Source: Tamlana carrageenivorans (GTDB taxonomy: Bacteria; Bacteroidota; Bacteroidia; Flavobacteriales; Flavobacteriaceae). Taken from it: 64,000 bases of DNA. This document shows, in pieces, positions 41,452-50,949 of the stretch. The notes beneath the pieces are model-generated. The model saw only the letters and a list, made by a program, of their open reading frames with translations, was not told the DNA's origin and did not search any database. The position numbers and the translations under genes were made by a program. Positions within the stretch are counted from its first letter, which is position 1. Each line of letters begins with the position of its first letter. The DNA is taken from NCBI RefSeq assembly GCF_002893765.1, contig NZ_CP025938.1:558001-622000 (forward strand), read 5' to 3'.

Positions 41452-41459
41452 CAAAGGTA
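41452..41459 (-). promoter_or_regulatory. -7 element (TACCTTTG) of the helicase gene
   Basis: Minus-strand TACCTTTG, 54 bases before the helicase ATG. Confidence 0.55.
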
Positions 41460-41590
41460 CAGCTAATTTTGGCAATTAAATGAAATACTTGCTGTTGTGT
41501 AACAAATTTGTTAAATAATTTAAGGGAACACTTGTCTACTTAACCCAATTCCTTTCATAAAAAAAATACGAATCTTAAAATATTTTACTA

Positions 41591-41610
41591 AATTGCAATC
41601 GATTACAATT
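41591..41610. promoter_or_regulatory. LacI-family operator palindrome
   Basis: AATTGCAATCGATTACAATT is a palindrome with one mismatched pair and contains TGCAATCGATTACA (41594-41607), a precise match to the LacI/GalR-family consensus TGnAAnCGnTTnCA. It lies 10 bases before the ATG of the first DUF1593 gene, so it could control the three-gene DUF1593-DUF1593-pectate lyase set. No LacI regulator gene is present in the window. Confidence 0.7.
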
Positions 41611-41620
41611 AAACAAAAAC

Positions 41621-42943
41621 ATGTTCAATAGAAGCCTAATAAATCTTTGTTTATGCCTTGTATTGGTGTTTACTACCTGCACATCCTGTTCTAATAAAAA
41701 AAAGGTTTTAAAGCATAAAGAGAAACCACGAATTATAATAAGCAGCGATATTGGTGGTACCGATCCTGACGACAACCAATCGATGACGCACCTTTTGATG
41801 TATAATGATTTGTTTACCATTGAAGGACTTGTTTCGTCACCTTCTTATGGCAAAGGGAGTACTTCTGAAATTTTACGCATGATAGATTTATATGAAAAAG
41901 ATCTACCAAGACTTCAAAAACACAGTCAAGACTTCGCTGAACCCGATTACTTACGTTCGATTACAAAACAGGGACGTCAAGGCAATGCGCCTTATTCAGG
42001 TTATACAACAGCCACCAAGGGCTCCAATTGGATTATAAAATGTGCTAAGGATGATAAACCTGAACCCTTGTGGGTTTTAGTATGGGGTGGTCTAGAAGAT
42101 GTCGCTCAAGCACTTCATGATGCTCCCGAAATTCAAAATAAAATTAAAGTGTATTGGATTGGTGGCCCTAATAAAAAATGGAGCGCCAACAGCTACGCCT
42201 ACATTGCAGCGCATTTTCCAGACCTTTGGTTTATTGAAGTTAATGCGTCCTATTATGGTTTCTTCTCAGATAATGTCATGATAGATAGTATTAATAGCAC
42301 CAATTATTTTGAGAAATATATACATGAAGCCGGACATCTAGGAAAAGATTTTAAGAACTATTATAATGGCGAAGTTAAAATGGGCGACACCCCATCGCTT
42401 CTTTATGTAATGAACGGCAACCCTGAAAACCCTGCAGGTGAAAGCTGGGGAGGCAGTTTCGAGACTTTTAACCACAGTCCAAGAATTGTACACCACGGCG
42501 TAACAACTTTAAAAGATACGGTTGCCTTTTGTTCAATCAATGAATTTCACTTAAAAGGACCTGTAACTAATATTCCCAAAGACTCCATTTGCTTTTGGAT
42601 GGAGGTTCCTTTTGGAAAATCTACTCAAAAATGGCCTGGATACTACTTAGGCGAAGGTGATTATGCCATAAAATACATTCCCAAAAAAGCAGAAATTTTA
42701 AACTATACATTCACGTCTGAGATTCCAGAAATTAATGGATTAAAAGGCGCTCTTGTAGTCGATAATTTTTGGCCAGGAAAAAAACATAAAACCGATTATC
42801 AATTAGGTAATAATTGGTACACCGATAAAGCAGATAAAAACCTTTACGACGGTAAAATTCAAGGTGGTAAAACCATCTCGAAATGGCGAGAAGAAAGTTT
42901 ATTAGACTGGGCAAAACGCTGGGCATGGCTGAAAGATGAATAA
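41621..42943 (+). CDS. DUF1593 lipoprotein (nucleoside hydrolase-like)
   Basis: A 440-residue protein with a lipoprotein signal (lipobox TSCS, about 20-24) and a nucleoside hydrolase-like domain of the DUF1593 family: RIIISSDIGGTDPDDNQSMTHLLMY (about 38-62) carries the Asp-rich metal site, followed by GLVSSPSYG and LWVLVWGGLEDVAQAL. Despite the fold, members are probably glycan-associated rather than nucleosidases, since they often occur next to polysaccharide lyases, as here. It is the first of three codirectional genes and is preceded by the operator at 41591. Confidence 0.88.
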   Translation: MFNRSLINLCLCLVLVFTTCTSCSNKKKVLKHKEKPRIIISSDIGGTDPDDNQSMTHLLMYNDLFTIEGLVSSPSYGKGSTSEILRMIDLYEKDLPRLQKHSQDFAEPDYLRSITKQGRQGNAPYSGYTTATKGSNWIIKCAKDDKPEPLWVLVWGGLEDVAQALHDAPEIQNKIKVYWIGGPNKKWSANSYAYIAAHFPDLWFIEVNASYYGFFSDNVMIDSINSTNYFEKYIHEAGHLGKDFKNYYNGEVKMGDTPSLLYVMNGNPENPAGESWGGSFETFNHSPRIVHHGVTTLKDTVAFCSINEFHLKGPVTNIPKDSICFWMEVPFGKSTQKWPGYYLGEGDYAIKYIPKKAEILNYTFTSEIPEINGLKGALVVDNFWPGKKHKTDYQLGNNWYTDKADKNLYDGKIQGGKTISKWREESLLDWAKRWAWLKDE

Positions 42944-42964
42944 AATTAAATCAAAGTAGAAAAA

Positions 42965-44425
42965 ATGATTCATAAACAATTTTTAATCGCCCTTTTCCTG
43001 CTCATAACTTCAATAAAAGCATTTACTCAAAATGAGATCATAAAACCACGAATTATTGTGACTTCCGATGGTGAAATTGATGACGAATGTTCTATGGTAC
43101 GTTTTTTATTATATGCTAACGAATGGGATATTGAAGGCATTATCACTTCCAGTTCGCAATACCATTGGCAAGGACATAAATGGGCTGGCGATGATTGGAT
43201 AGATCCTTACTTGGAAGCTTATGAAAAAGTGTATCCTAATTTAATAAAACACAAAAAAGATTACCCTACACCCGACTATCTAAAATCAATAACCTTTCTT
43301 GGAAATGTAAAAGCAGAAGGCGAAATGGATTTAATAACTCCTGGCTCGCAGCAGATTGTTAAAGTACTTTTAGATGAATCGGATAACAATCCTATTTGGG
43401 TACAAGCCTGGGGTGGCACCAATACCCTTGCACGTGCCTTAAAAACCATTGAAGAAAATCATCCAGACAAAATGGAATCGGTTGCTAAAAAACTGCGCTT
43501 TTTCTTTATTTGGGAACAAGACAATACCTATCAAAGCTACATTAAACCCCATTGGGGAAAATACAACATACAAACCATTATTTGCGACCAGTTTTGGGCT
43601 ATAGCTTACCAATGGGATAAAATAATGCCTCAAGATAAAATAGACTATTTCAGAAACCATTGGATGAAATCTAACATCCTAGAAAATCATGGGCCACTAT
43701 ATTCGTTATATGAAGCTTATAAAGGTGGTGGTGATAAAGAAGGTTTTATAGCAGGCCCCATAAAAATGAAAGGTGATTTCCGATCGGAAGGTGATTCGCC
43801 AGCATTCATTTACACCATTAACACAGGATTGCGCTCTTTAGAGTCTCCAGATTACGGAGGTTGGGGAGGTCGTTATGTAAATATTCGAGAGAACACTTGG
43901 TTAGACCCTGTTCCTGAAACCAACTATAACTATCCAGAAGGAAGATGGTATACAAAAACCGCTTGGGGAAGAAATTATATGCGCAATGTGTATCCAGAAA
44001 ACCAAGACTTAATGAACAGCTATTTTAAACCTATTACACGTTGGGCTGATGCTTTGCAAAATGATTTTGCAGCTCGCGCCGATTGGTGTATCAAACCTTA
44101 TGAAGAGGCCAATCATCCACCCGTTGTGAAATTGAAAAACAAATTAAACATCACTGCTAAACTAGGTGATAAAATTAGCTTAAACGCTAAAGGAACTTTT
44201 GATCCCGATGGCGACAAACTAAAATATAGGTGGTGGCAATATGAAGAAGCTGACACTTATAATGGGGTAGTTTCAATTAATAATGCTTCTTCAAAAAAGG
44301 CATCATTAGTCATTCCTAGCGATGTTAAAAACGGTAAAACCATTCATATTATTTGTGAAGTATCAGATAATGGGTCGCCTCAATTAACCAGGTATCAACG
44401 TATTATCATAACTATATCTAATTAA
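42965..44425 (+). CDS. DUF1593 protein with C-terminal Ig-like domain
   Basis: A 486-residue protein with a signal peptide (MIHKQFLIALFLLITSIKAFTQ) rather than a lipobox. The DUF1593 domain begins RIIVTSDGEIDDECSMVRFLLY (about 28-49) and WVQAWGGTNTLARAL follows; the C-terminal part (about 385-486, PPVVKLKNKLNITAKLGDKI ... HIICEVSDNGSPQLTRYQRI) is the DUF1593 C-terminal, Ig-like sheet domain, which the upstream gene lacks in recognisable form. It is 21 bases after the first DUF1593 gene, so cotranscribed. A role in breakdown of a pectin-like polysaccharide is inferred from the pectate lyase next to it. Confidence 0.88.
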   Translation: MIHKQFLIALFLLITSIKAFTQNEIIKPRIIVTSDGEIDDECSMVRFLLYANEWDIEGIITSSSQYHWQGHKWAGDDWIDPYLEAYEKVYPNLIKHKKDYPTPDYLKSITFLGNVKAEGEMDLITPGSQQIVKVLLDESDNNPIWVQAWGGTNTLARALKTIEENHPDKMESVAKKLRFFFIWEQDNTYQSYIKPHWGKYNIQTIICDQFWAIAYQWDKIMPQDKIDYFRNHWMKSNILENHGPLYSLYEAYKGGGDKEGFIAGPIKMKGDFRSEGDSPAFIYTINTGLRSLESPDYGGWGGRYVNIRENTWLDPVPETNYNYPEGRWYTKTAWGRNYMRNVYPENQDLMNSYFKPITRWADALQNDFAARADWCIKPYEEANHPPVVKLKNKLNITAKLGDKISLNAKGTFDPDGDKLKYRWWQYEEADTYNGVVSINNASSKKASLVIPSDVKNGKTIHIICEVSDNGSPQLTRYQRIIITISN

Positions 44426-44445
44426 CTTTAGCTAACCATAAATCA

Positions 44446-45834
44446 ATGAAAATCCTATTTTTCAGTATTTCATTTCTTTTAATCGGACTTCATTTTCAAG
44501 CACAGCAACTTGCTTTTCCAACCGCCGAGGGCTACGGAAAATACACTAAAGGCGGTCGCGGAGGTACAGTTTACGAAGTGACTAATTTAAATGATTCTGG
44601 AGTTGGAAGTTTACGAGCAGCCGTTGAAGCATCAGAACCACGCACTGTAATTTTTAAAGTATCTGGAACCATTTCACTGGAAAGTGCTTTACGGATTAAA
44701 CATCCGTACATTACCATTGCAGGACAAACAGCTCCTGGCGATGGTATTTGCGTTAAAAAGAATCCCATTGTCATTGACGCCGATCATGTTATAATAAGAT
44801 ACATAAGAGTGCGACTAGGAAACGAAACGAAGAACGATACAGATGCCGTTTCCAGCAGATACACCAAAAACATTATTTTGGATCATATTTCGGCCAGTTG
44901 GAGTATTGATGAAACCATGTCGGTTTACCATTGCGAAAATATAACCGTACAGTGGTGTATTATTTCCGAAAGTATGTTCGATTCAAACCATGTAAAAGGC
45001 ACACATGGATTTGGCGGCATTTGGGGATCAAATTATAGCTCCTACCACCATAACCTTATCGCGCATCATAGCAGTCGAAATATGAGAATGGCTTCAGGTT
45101 CTGGCTACACCGATTACAGAAACAATGTCATTTATAATTGGGGCTATAATAGTTGTTATGGTGGCGAAAACCAACAAGTGGGTAATCCAAAGTTTGCTTT
45201 TTCAAAATTCAATATGGTTGCCAATTATTATAAACCAGGGCCAGCAACACAACCTGGCGAGGTTTCTTATCGCATAGCAAATCCTTCTAAAAGAAAAACC
45301 AATTCCGATTTCGGGAGTTGGTATATTGCTAATAATGTTGTTGAAGGCTATAATGAAATCTCTAATAACAACTGGAACGGCGGGGTACAACCACAAGGAG
45401 GTGAGGAAAATTTACAGTTTGTAAAATCTGAAAAACCTTGGGAAGCCATGCCCATCAATCAGCAATCGGCTGAAGAAGCTTTTAATTTAGTGCTTGAAAA
45501 TGCTGGTGCTATTTTGCCCAAACGTGATATTATAGACACGAGAATAGTTAAAGAAACTAAAGGTGGTTTTGCTACTTTTGAAGGTGGCTCTTACAAATTA
45601 AAACATAAGGTTGCCGATACATCGAAAAAAACCGGAATTATAAATACCCAAAATGATGTTGGTGGCTGGCCAGAACTTAAAAGTCTGCCTGCTCCAACAG
45701 ACACCGATCACGATGGCATGCCAGATGCTTGGGAAGATGACCATCAATTAGATAAAACCAATCCTGAAGACAGAAATAAATTAGCGCCCGATGGATATAC
45801 CATGCTAGAAAAATATTTAAACGGTATAAAATAG
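44446..45834 (+). CDS. Secreted pectate lyase-like protein (PL1-type)
   Basis: A 462-residue parallel beta-helix protein with signal peptide (about 1-19) and the opening AFPTAEGYGKYTKGGRGGTVYEVTNLNDSG typical of Bacteroidota pectate lyase-like proteins of polysaccharide lyase family 1. Motifs IRYIRVRLG, ILDHISASWSIDE and HHNLIAHHSSRNMRMASG match the catalytic and calcium face; a C-terminal DTDHDGMPDAWEDDHQLDK calcium-binding (thrombospondin type 3/EF-hand-like) segment follows at about 425. It would cleave polygalacturonate or a related polymer outside the cell. It is 20 bases after the second DUF1593 gene, completing a three-gene set. Confidence 0.9.
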   Translation: MKILFFSISFLLIGLHFQAQQLAFPTAEGYGKYTKGGRGGTVYEVTNLNDSGVGSLRAAVEASEPRTVIFKVSGTISLESALRIKHPYITIAGQTAPGDGICVKKNPIVIDADHVIIRYIRVRLGNETKNDTDAVSSRYTKNIILDHISASWSIDETMSVYHCENITVQWCIISESMFDSNHVKGTHGFGGIWGSNYSSYHHNLIAHHSSRNMRMASGSGYTDYRNNVIYNWGYNSCYGGENQQVGNPKFAFSKFNMVANYYKPGPATQPGEVSYRIANPSKRKTNSDFGSWYIANNVVEGYNEISNNNWNGGVQPQGGEENLQFVKSEKPWEAMPINQQSAEEAFNLVLENAGAILPKRDIIDTRIVKETKGGFATFEGGSYKLKHKVADTSKKTGIINTQNDVGGWPELKSLPAPTDTDHDGMPDAWEDDHQLDKTNPEDRNKLAPDGYTMLEKYLNGIK

Positions 45835-45966
45835 TATAGCGTCTAAAACTTAATGAGAATTACTTGTTTCTCTGCTTTAATTTGTTATTTTATGTACAAG
45901 ATTAAAAACTAAATTTTAATAGATTCTGATTTCAATTCAGGGCACATAAAATCAACATAAAACATC

Positions 45967-46102
45967 ATGGGAAAAGGCGATAAAAAAAACGAAAAGAGGC
46001 AAAATAAACAGAGGAACTTTTGGAGCAAGACGCCCAAAAATAAAAAAGAAACCTTCTGTTGAGAGTAAAATTAATATTGGAAACAAAGCACAACCCAAAT
46101 AG
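45967..46102 (+). pseudogene. 30S ribosomal protein bTHX gene, frameshifted at a poly-A run
   Basis: The start MGKGDKK is the exact opening of bTHX. The original frame then ends in nonsense, but one base over the sequence reads TKRGKINRGTFGARRP then KIKKKPSVESKINIGNK and AQPK and stops at 46102, the whole 44-residue protein of the family. The shift falls in an A8 run (45982-45989), where seven A would be in frame. This small highly basic protein binds the 30S head. Either the assembly has one extra A, the gene is dead, or slippage on A8 restores it; there is no other copy in the window. Confidence 0.85.
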
Positions 46103-46126
46103 GCTGCGCTTTTGTTTTTTTAAGCC

Positions 46127-46885
46127 CTATCTTATAAAAACCAAATCATTCTCTTTAGACATAGGCTCGCTATAACTATAGCCTTCGTAGTTAAAGCCTT
46201 TTAAATCGTCTATGGTTTTCGCATTGGTATCCACTACGTAACGTGCCATTAAGCCGCGGGCCGCTTTAGCATAAAAAGAAATCATTTTATATTCGCCATT
46301 TTTAAATTCTTTAAAATTAGCCGTTACCACAGGTACTTTAAGCGCTTTAGTATCAACCGCTTTAAAATATTCGTTACTGGCTAAATTTAAAAACAGCTCA
46401 TCATCTTCCAACTCTTCATTAAGGGCTTTGGTGATGTCTTTTTTCCAAAATTCGTATAGATTTTTCTTGGTGCCTACAGGAAATTTAGTTCCCATTTCCA
46501 AACGGTATGGCTGTATTAAATCGGTAGGTTTTAAAATACCATACAAACCAGAAAGAATACGAACTGTGTTGTTAAGCGTTTCTATTTTATCCTCTGGAAT
46601 GGTGTACGCATCCAAACCACGATACACATCGCCATTAAAAGTATATACTGCCGGTCGGGCATTATCGGTGGTGAAAGGCAATTCCCAAGCTTGATTACGC
46701 TCGTAATTGAGTTGCCCCAAAGCATCAGAAATACTCATGAGTTTCGATAAACTTTTGGCCGATTTCTTTTTAAGTAATTTATTTAAACGCTCCGATTGCT
46801 TTAAAAACTGCGCTTCTGTATGTTGCGATGTTGGTAATTCACTTTCAAAATCTAAGGACTTTGCTGGAGATATAACTAATTTCAT
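46127..46885 (-). CDS. yaaA: Peroxide stress protein YaaA (UPF0246)
   Basis: A 252-residue member of the UPF0246/YaaA family. It starts MKLVISPAKSLDFES and contains the family motifs AVYTFNGDVYRGLDA and ILSGLYGILKPTDLIQPYRLEMG, with NLASNEYFKAVD and FYAKAARGLMARYV later. In E. coli the protein limits Fe-dependent damage during hydrogen peroxide stress; the same is plausible here, in a genome with an OxyR/Dps pair. The gene is single. The 284-base gap upstream (46886-47169) has no further gene. Confidence 0.92.
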   Translation of the reverse strand: MKLVISPAKSLDFESELPTSQHTEAQFLKQSERLNKLLKKKSAKSLSKLMSISDALGQLNYERNQAWELPFTTDNARPAVYTFNGDVYRGLDAYTIPEDKIETLNNTVRILSGLYGILKPTDLIQPYRLEMGTKFPVGTKKNLYEFWKKDITKALNEELEDDELFLNLASNEYFKAVDTKALKVPVVTANFKEFKNGEYKMISFYAKAARGLMARYVVDTNAKTIDDLKGFNYEGYSYSEPMSKENDLVFIR

Positions 46886-47144
46886 AAATATCTTTTTGTT
46901 GTTTTCGCTTTCGCGGAATTTGGTAATACTTCTACCAAACTTTTTATTTTCAATTCAAATTTACAACTCCTATCCTATTTTTTAAATCTTGGTTAAGAAT
47001 TATTTCTGATGCCACTATAGAATGAATTGATGTTTAAAGCTGATTTCATTTTTTAAAATGCCACACGGAAACAACAGATTTAAAAACAACCCAATTTAAC
47101 ATGGGTTTAGCAGCTTATTCCTCAGCTTAGATCTTAATTTTAAG

Positions 47145-47152
47145 TACTTTTG
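47145..47152 (+). promoter_or_regulatory. -7 element (TACTTTTG)
   Basis: Consensus -7 element 17 bases before the ATG at 47170. Confidence 0.6.
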
Positions 47153-47169
47153 CGCCATATTTCCACATT

Positions 47170-48123
47170 ATGAAAATTACAGGAAAACGCTATTTAGATT
47201 ATTCATCATATATAAAATCTACCTTTGGTGAGCGAGTTCAGAAAATATCACTAAACATTGGTTTTTCATGTCCTAATAGAGATGGCTCAAAAGGTTATGG
47301 TGGTTGCACCTATTGCAATAACGAAACCTTTAATCCAGACTATTGTGAACCTTCAAAAAGCATTAGCTTACAGTTAACCGAAGGAATTTCGCGTTTTTCA
47401 AAAAAATATAAAGCTCAAAAATACCTCGCCTATTTTCAGGCCTATACCAATACTTATTCCGATTTTGAATCTTTAAAAGCCATGTACGACGAGGCCTTAA
47501 ATGTTCCTGGCGTTGTAGGCTTAGTTATTGGCACTAGGCCAGACTGCATTTCAGATGAAGTGATCGATTATTTAGCGCTTCTTTCAAAAACAGCACACAT
47601 CTCTTTAGAATTTGGTGTAGAAAGCACCTTAAATAAAACATTAAAAAGAGTAAACCGTTGCCATACTTTTGAAGACACCATAGCGGCTTATGAAAAATGT
47701 AAAAATAAAGGTTTTCACCTTGGTGCTCATGTCATCATGGGTTTACCGGGCGAATCGAAAGCCGAACTATTAAATCATGCAGCAACACTTTCTAAGCTTC
47801 CCATAAACAGTTTAAAAATGCATCATTTACAAATTGTTAAGCAATCGATAATGGCCTACCAGTACAAACAAAACCCTGAAGATTTCAACTTATTTTCTTC
47901 CGAAAATTATATTGAATTTATAGCGGAATTTATTGGTTTACTTCGACCAGACATTATTATAGAACGCTTTGTGAGCGAAGCACCAAAAGACTTACTGATT
48001 GCACCAAATTGGCATGGGCTTAAAAATTTTGAGGTTGTTGATAAAATTGATAAAAAACTTACCGCTTTAAACACCTGGCAAGGTAAGTATTACAACGCTA
48101 TAAATACCAAAACTAAAGCCTAA
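47170..48123 (+). CDS. TIGR01212-family radical SAM protein (YhcC/YtqA type)
   Basis: A 317-residue radical SAM protein. The cluster motif has the wide spacing C34-x11-C46-x2-C49 (GFSCPNRDGSKGYGGCTYC) characteristic of the TIGR01212 (YhcC/YtqA) group. SAM-binding residues lie in LAYFQAYTNTYS and LEFGVEST, and HVIMGLPGESK is the conserved beta-6 region. The reaction is not established in the literature as I know it. It has a -7 element, is transcribed alone, and converges with the pentapeptide-protein gene. Length is as expected. Confidence 0.9.
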   Translation: MKITGKRYLDYSSYIKSTFGERVQKISLNIGFSCPNRDGSKGYGGCTYCNNETFNPDYCEPSKSISLQLTEGISRFSKKYKAQKYLAYFQAYTNTYSDFESLKAMYDEALNVPGVVGLVIGTRPDCISDEVIDYLALLSKTAHISLEFGVESTLNKTLKRVNRCHTFEDTIAAYEKCKNKGFHLGAHVIMGLPGESKAELLNHAATLSKLPINSLKMHHLQIVKQSIMAYQYKQNPEDFNLFSSENYIEFIAEFIGLLRPDIIIERFVSEAPKDLLIAPNWHGLKNFEVVDKIDKKLTALNTWQGKYYNAINTKTKA

Positions 48124-48182
48124 AATTAGAACAACCATTAACTAAAAGAACATTAGAAGTGTTAAGTTTATAAGTCACATAA

Positions 48183-48743
48183 TTACGCTACTACAATCTT
48201 ATAAACCTTTAAAAGTCCCGCAAGGCCATCTGCAGAAAACTTGGCGCCTTTTATTTTATTCTGTTCGGGGTGGATGTTATAATTGGTTGCAGTTCTAAAA
48301 TCTGTGCGTTCTAAATTGCTGTTATTAAAAGTTGAACCTTGTAAATCGCAGTTGTTAAGCGAAACTTGTCTTAAATCGGCTTCGGTAAACTCGACTTCAT
48401 GGCATTTAGAGTTTTCAAATTTTGATGTCTTTAAATCGACTTGATAAAACGACGTGTGATTTAGTATGCCATTCAAAAAATGAACGGAAAACCCAAAATC
48501 GTTACAGGTTTCAAAATGTAAACCCAACATTTTACAATCTTGAAATTTCACATCCTGAAATGCGGTGTTAGTAATGTTTGCCGAACTTAAATTACAATCG
48601 ATAAATTCGCACTCTAAAAAGTTGATGCCATTTAAAAACGATTTAGAAAAATTACAATTTATAAAGGTGCAATATTCATAATCACCATGAGGAAGCCGAT
48701 TTTCGGTAAAATCTTGTTGATTAAAAGTTTGATCTTCTACCAT
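48183..48743 (-). CDS. Pentapeptide-repeat protein
   Basis: A 186-residue right-handed beta-helix protein of pentapeptide repeats (A(D/N)LxX), e.g. TFINCNFSKSFLNGINFLECEF and DCNLSSANITNTAFQDVKF, through about residue 165. It has no signal peptide, so it acts in the cytoplasm. Relatives include Qnr-type proteins that mimic DNA and protect gyrase, but the sequence here lacks a loop pattern that would prove such a role. It is 35 bases downstream of recQ on the same strand, so it may be cotranscribed with a DNA repair gene. Confidence 0.88.
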   Translation of the reverse strand: MVEDQTFNQQDFTENRLPHGDYEYCTFINCNFSKSFLNGINFLECEFIDCNLSSANITNTAFQDVKFQDCKMLGLHFETCNDFGFSVHFLNGILNHTSFYQVDLKTSKFENSKCHEVEFTEADLRQVSLNNCDLQGSTFNNSNLERTDFRTATNYNIHPEQNKIKGAKFSADGLAGLLKVYKIVVA

Positions 48744-48778
48744 ATGTTTTTACAAAATGGTTTTTCTTTTTAAAAGTA

Positions 48779-50914
48779 CTAATTTTTATCCACCACACTT
48801 AGGGCTAAACGGATTTTAAAATAGTCTAGATCGGCATTAAAATAATCGTAATAAGGACGTAAAGCACTTGGGGCATCAAGTTCTTGCTTTGCTTTTCGAA
48901 CGGCTTCAATTTCTGTTTTTGAAACAAAATCATGAATATTCACTGCTTTTCCTGAGCTGTGCAATTTAGCGATATGTGAATAAATGGTCGTGGTGGAAAG
49001 TTTACGTTCCATTGAAATTTCTTCCACACTTAAACCCGATTTATAAAGTTCGTAAGTGACTAAATGGGTCGCCTTCTTTTTGGGCTTATTCACTTTAGAA
49101 CCCATAAAATCTAAAATCTCGGCCATAAACTCATCGCCATAAACTTCAAGCTTACGCTGTCCTACACCACTTATGCTTAAAAAGTCCGATTCACTTAATG
49201 GACGCTCTCGTTCAATTTCCTTTAAGGTCGCATCACTAAAAACTAAATATGCCGGAATATCTTCTTCTAAAGCAATTTTATAACGCAACTGGCGTAAGCG
49301 CTCAAACAAGCTGTTTTCAACAGTTTTAACACGAGTTTTCGAAGTTGATTTCGGCTTGCGTTTTACACGTTCCTTCACTTTTGGTTCCGGAATATGAACT
49401 GGTTTTGTTAATGAGACTTTAGCGCCTTCAAACAAAACTTTGTTAGAAAACTCGGTAAGTCGGAGGACATTATTTTTATGAAAAGCGATTTCACAAAACC
49501 CTTGATTTATTAATTGAATTATTAAATGCTGCCAATCGCGATAGGCGATTTCTCTACCAATCCCAAAGGTTTTTAATTGGTTATAACCTTTATCCAAAAC
49601 CGTGGCATTTTGCGACCCTCGAAGTACATCGATTACGGTTCCTATAGGTTCTGCTTGCTTTAAACGATATACGGCCGACAGAATTTTTTGAGCAAATATG
49701 GTACCATCAAAAAACTGTGGCGGGTTTTTACAAACATCGCAGTTTCCACAATTTTCGGCAAGCAATTCTCCAAAGTAGCTAAGCAAAATTTTTCTACGAC
49801 AAGTGGTTGCTTCACTAAACTGCTTCATACGGTCGAGCTTCGCAATTTGAAACGCTTCATTTGATGCACCACTGGCAAAATTCCGAAGTTGAATTACATC
49901 AGCATAACTATGAAATAGCAAAGCGTGTGATTTTAATCCATCCCGTCCAGCACGACCAATTTCCTGATAATAGCCTTCTATATTTTTAGGCATATTATAA
50001 TGCACGACCCAACGTACATTAGATTTGTCGATACCCATACCAAAAGCAACCGTAGCACAAACGACTTGGGTTTTATCATAAATAAATGACTCTTGTACTT
50101 TAGACCTTTCCTCAAAATTCAAACCCGCATGATAGGCTTTCGCCGAAATCCCATTAGTTTTAAGCTTTTTAGCCAATTGCTCGGTGGTTTTTCGGCTTAA
50201 ACAATAAACAATACCCGATTGATTAGGCGTTTTGTTTATAAACTTTACGATTTGAGATATTCTATTATCGGCAGGGCGGACTTCAAGTTCAATATTTTCT
50301 CGATCGAAAGACGAAATAAATTGTTGCGCATGTTCAATACGTAATTGCTTCGCGATGTCGGTTCGTGTGGCTTTATCGGCAGTGGCCGTTAAGGCTATAA
50401 ATGGTGTATTAGGCAGGGTACCTTTTAAAAATCCTAGTTGCTGATATGATGGTCGAAAATCGTGTCCCCAAGATGAAATACAGTGCGCCTCATCAATAGC
50501 GACACAACTGATATATTTTTCATTAATGATATTTTGAAGCGACGCGAGGCTCTCTGGAGCCACATACAGTAGTTTTAAGTCGGCTTGAATAACACGTTCT
50601 ATAATAAGATCTTGTTCGGAAGCACTCTGACTGCTATTAAAATACGAAGCCGAAATACCATTGGCATTTAAACCATCTACTTGATCTTTCATCAAAGCAA
50701 TTAATGGCGAAATGACTAGGGTAACACCTTCAAAACTTAGGGCTGGTAATTGGAAACACATCGATTTTCCGCCACCAGTAGGCATGATAACCAAGCAATC
50801 TTTTTTGCTTAAAACCGTTTCAATAATCGCTTTTTGCTGTGCCCGAAACGTATCGTATCCGAAGTACGTTTTTAAATTAGAAAACAATTTATCCTTAGTT
50901 TCTGTAGTGTGCAT
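48779..50914 (-). CDS. recQ: ATP-dependent DNA helicase RecQ
   Basis: A 711-residue RecQ-family 3'-5' DNA helicase. Order of parts: helicase N-terminal with Walker A IMPTGGGKSMCFQLP (about 44-57) and DEAH in CVAIDEAHCISSWGHDF, helicase C-terminal with VHYNMPKNIEGYYQEIGRAGRDG, zinc-binding region (CRRKILLSYFGELLAENCGNCDVC), winged-helix RQC domain, HRDC domain (LFERLRQLRYKIALEEDIPA ... SISGVGQRKLEVYGDEF), and a C-terminal helix-turn-helix tail (about 620-690). It unwinds recombination and replication intermediates. The pentapeptide-repeat gene follows. Confidence 0.95.
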   Translation of the reverse strand: MHTTETKDKLFSNLKTYFGYDTFRAQQKAIIETVLSKKDCLVIMPTGGGKSMCFQLPALSFEGVTLVISPLIALMKDQVDGLNANGISASYFNSSQSASEQDLIIERVIQADLKLLYVAPESLASLQNIINEKYISCVAIDEAHCISSWGHDFRPSYQQLGFLKGTLPNTPFIALTATADKATRTDIAKQLRIEHAQQFISSFDRENIELEVRPADNRISQIVKFINKTPNQSGIVYCLSRKTTEQLAKKLKTNGISAKAYHAGLNFEERSKVQESFIYDKTQVVCATVAFGMGIDKSNVRWVVHYNMPKNIEGYYQEIGRAGRDGLKSHALLFHSYADVIQLRNFASGASNEAFQIAKLDRMKQFSEATTCRRKILLSYFGELLAENCGNCDVCKNPPQFFDGTIFAQKILSAVYRLKQAEPIGTVIDVLRGSQNATVLDKGYNQLKTFGIGREIAYRDWQHLIIQLINQGFCEIAFHKNNVLRLTEFSNKVLFEGAKVSLTKPVHIPEPKVKERVKRKPKSTSKTRVKTVENSLFERLRQLRYKIALEEDIPAYLVFSDATLKEIERERPLSESDFLSISGVGQRKLEVYGDEFMAEILDFMGSKVNKPKKKATHLVTYELYKSGLSVEEISMERKLSTTTIYSHIAKLHSSGKAVNIHDFVSKTEIEAVRKAKQELDAPSALRPYYDYFNADLDYFKIRLALSVVDKN

Positions 50915-50949
50915 TAAGCTTTTTTATGAAAGAAGATTTTAGCGGTTTA

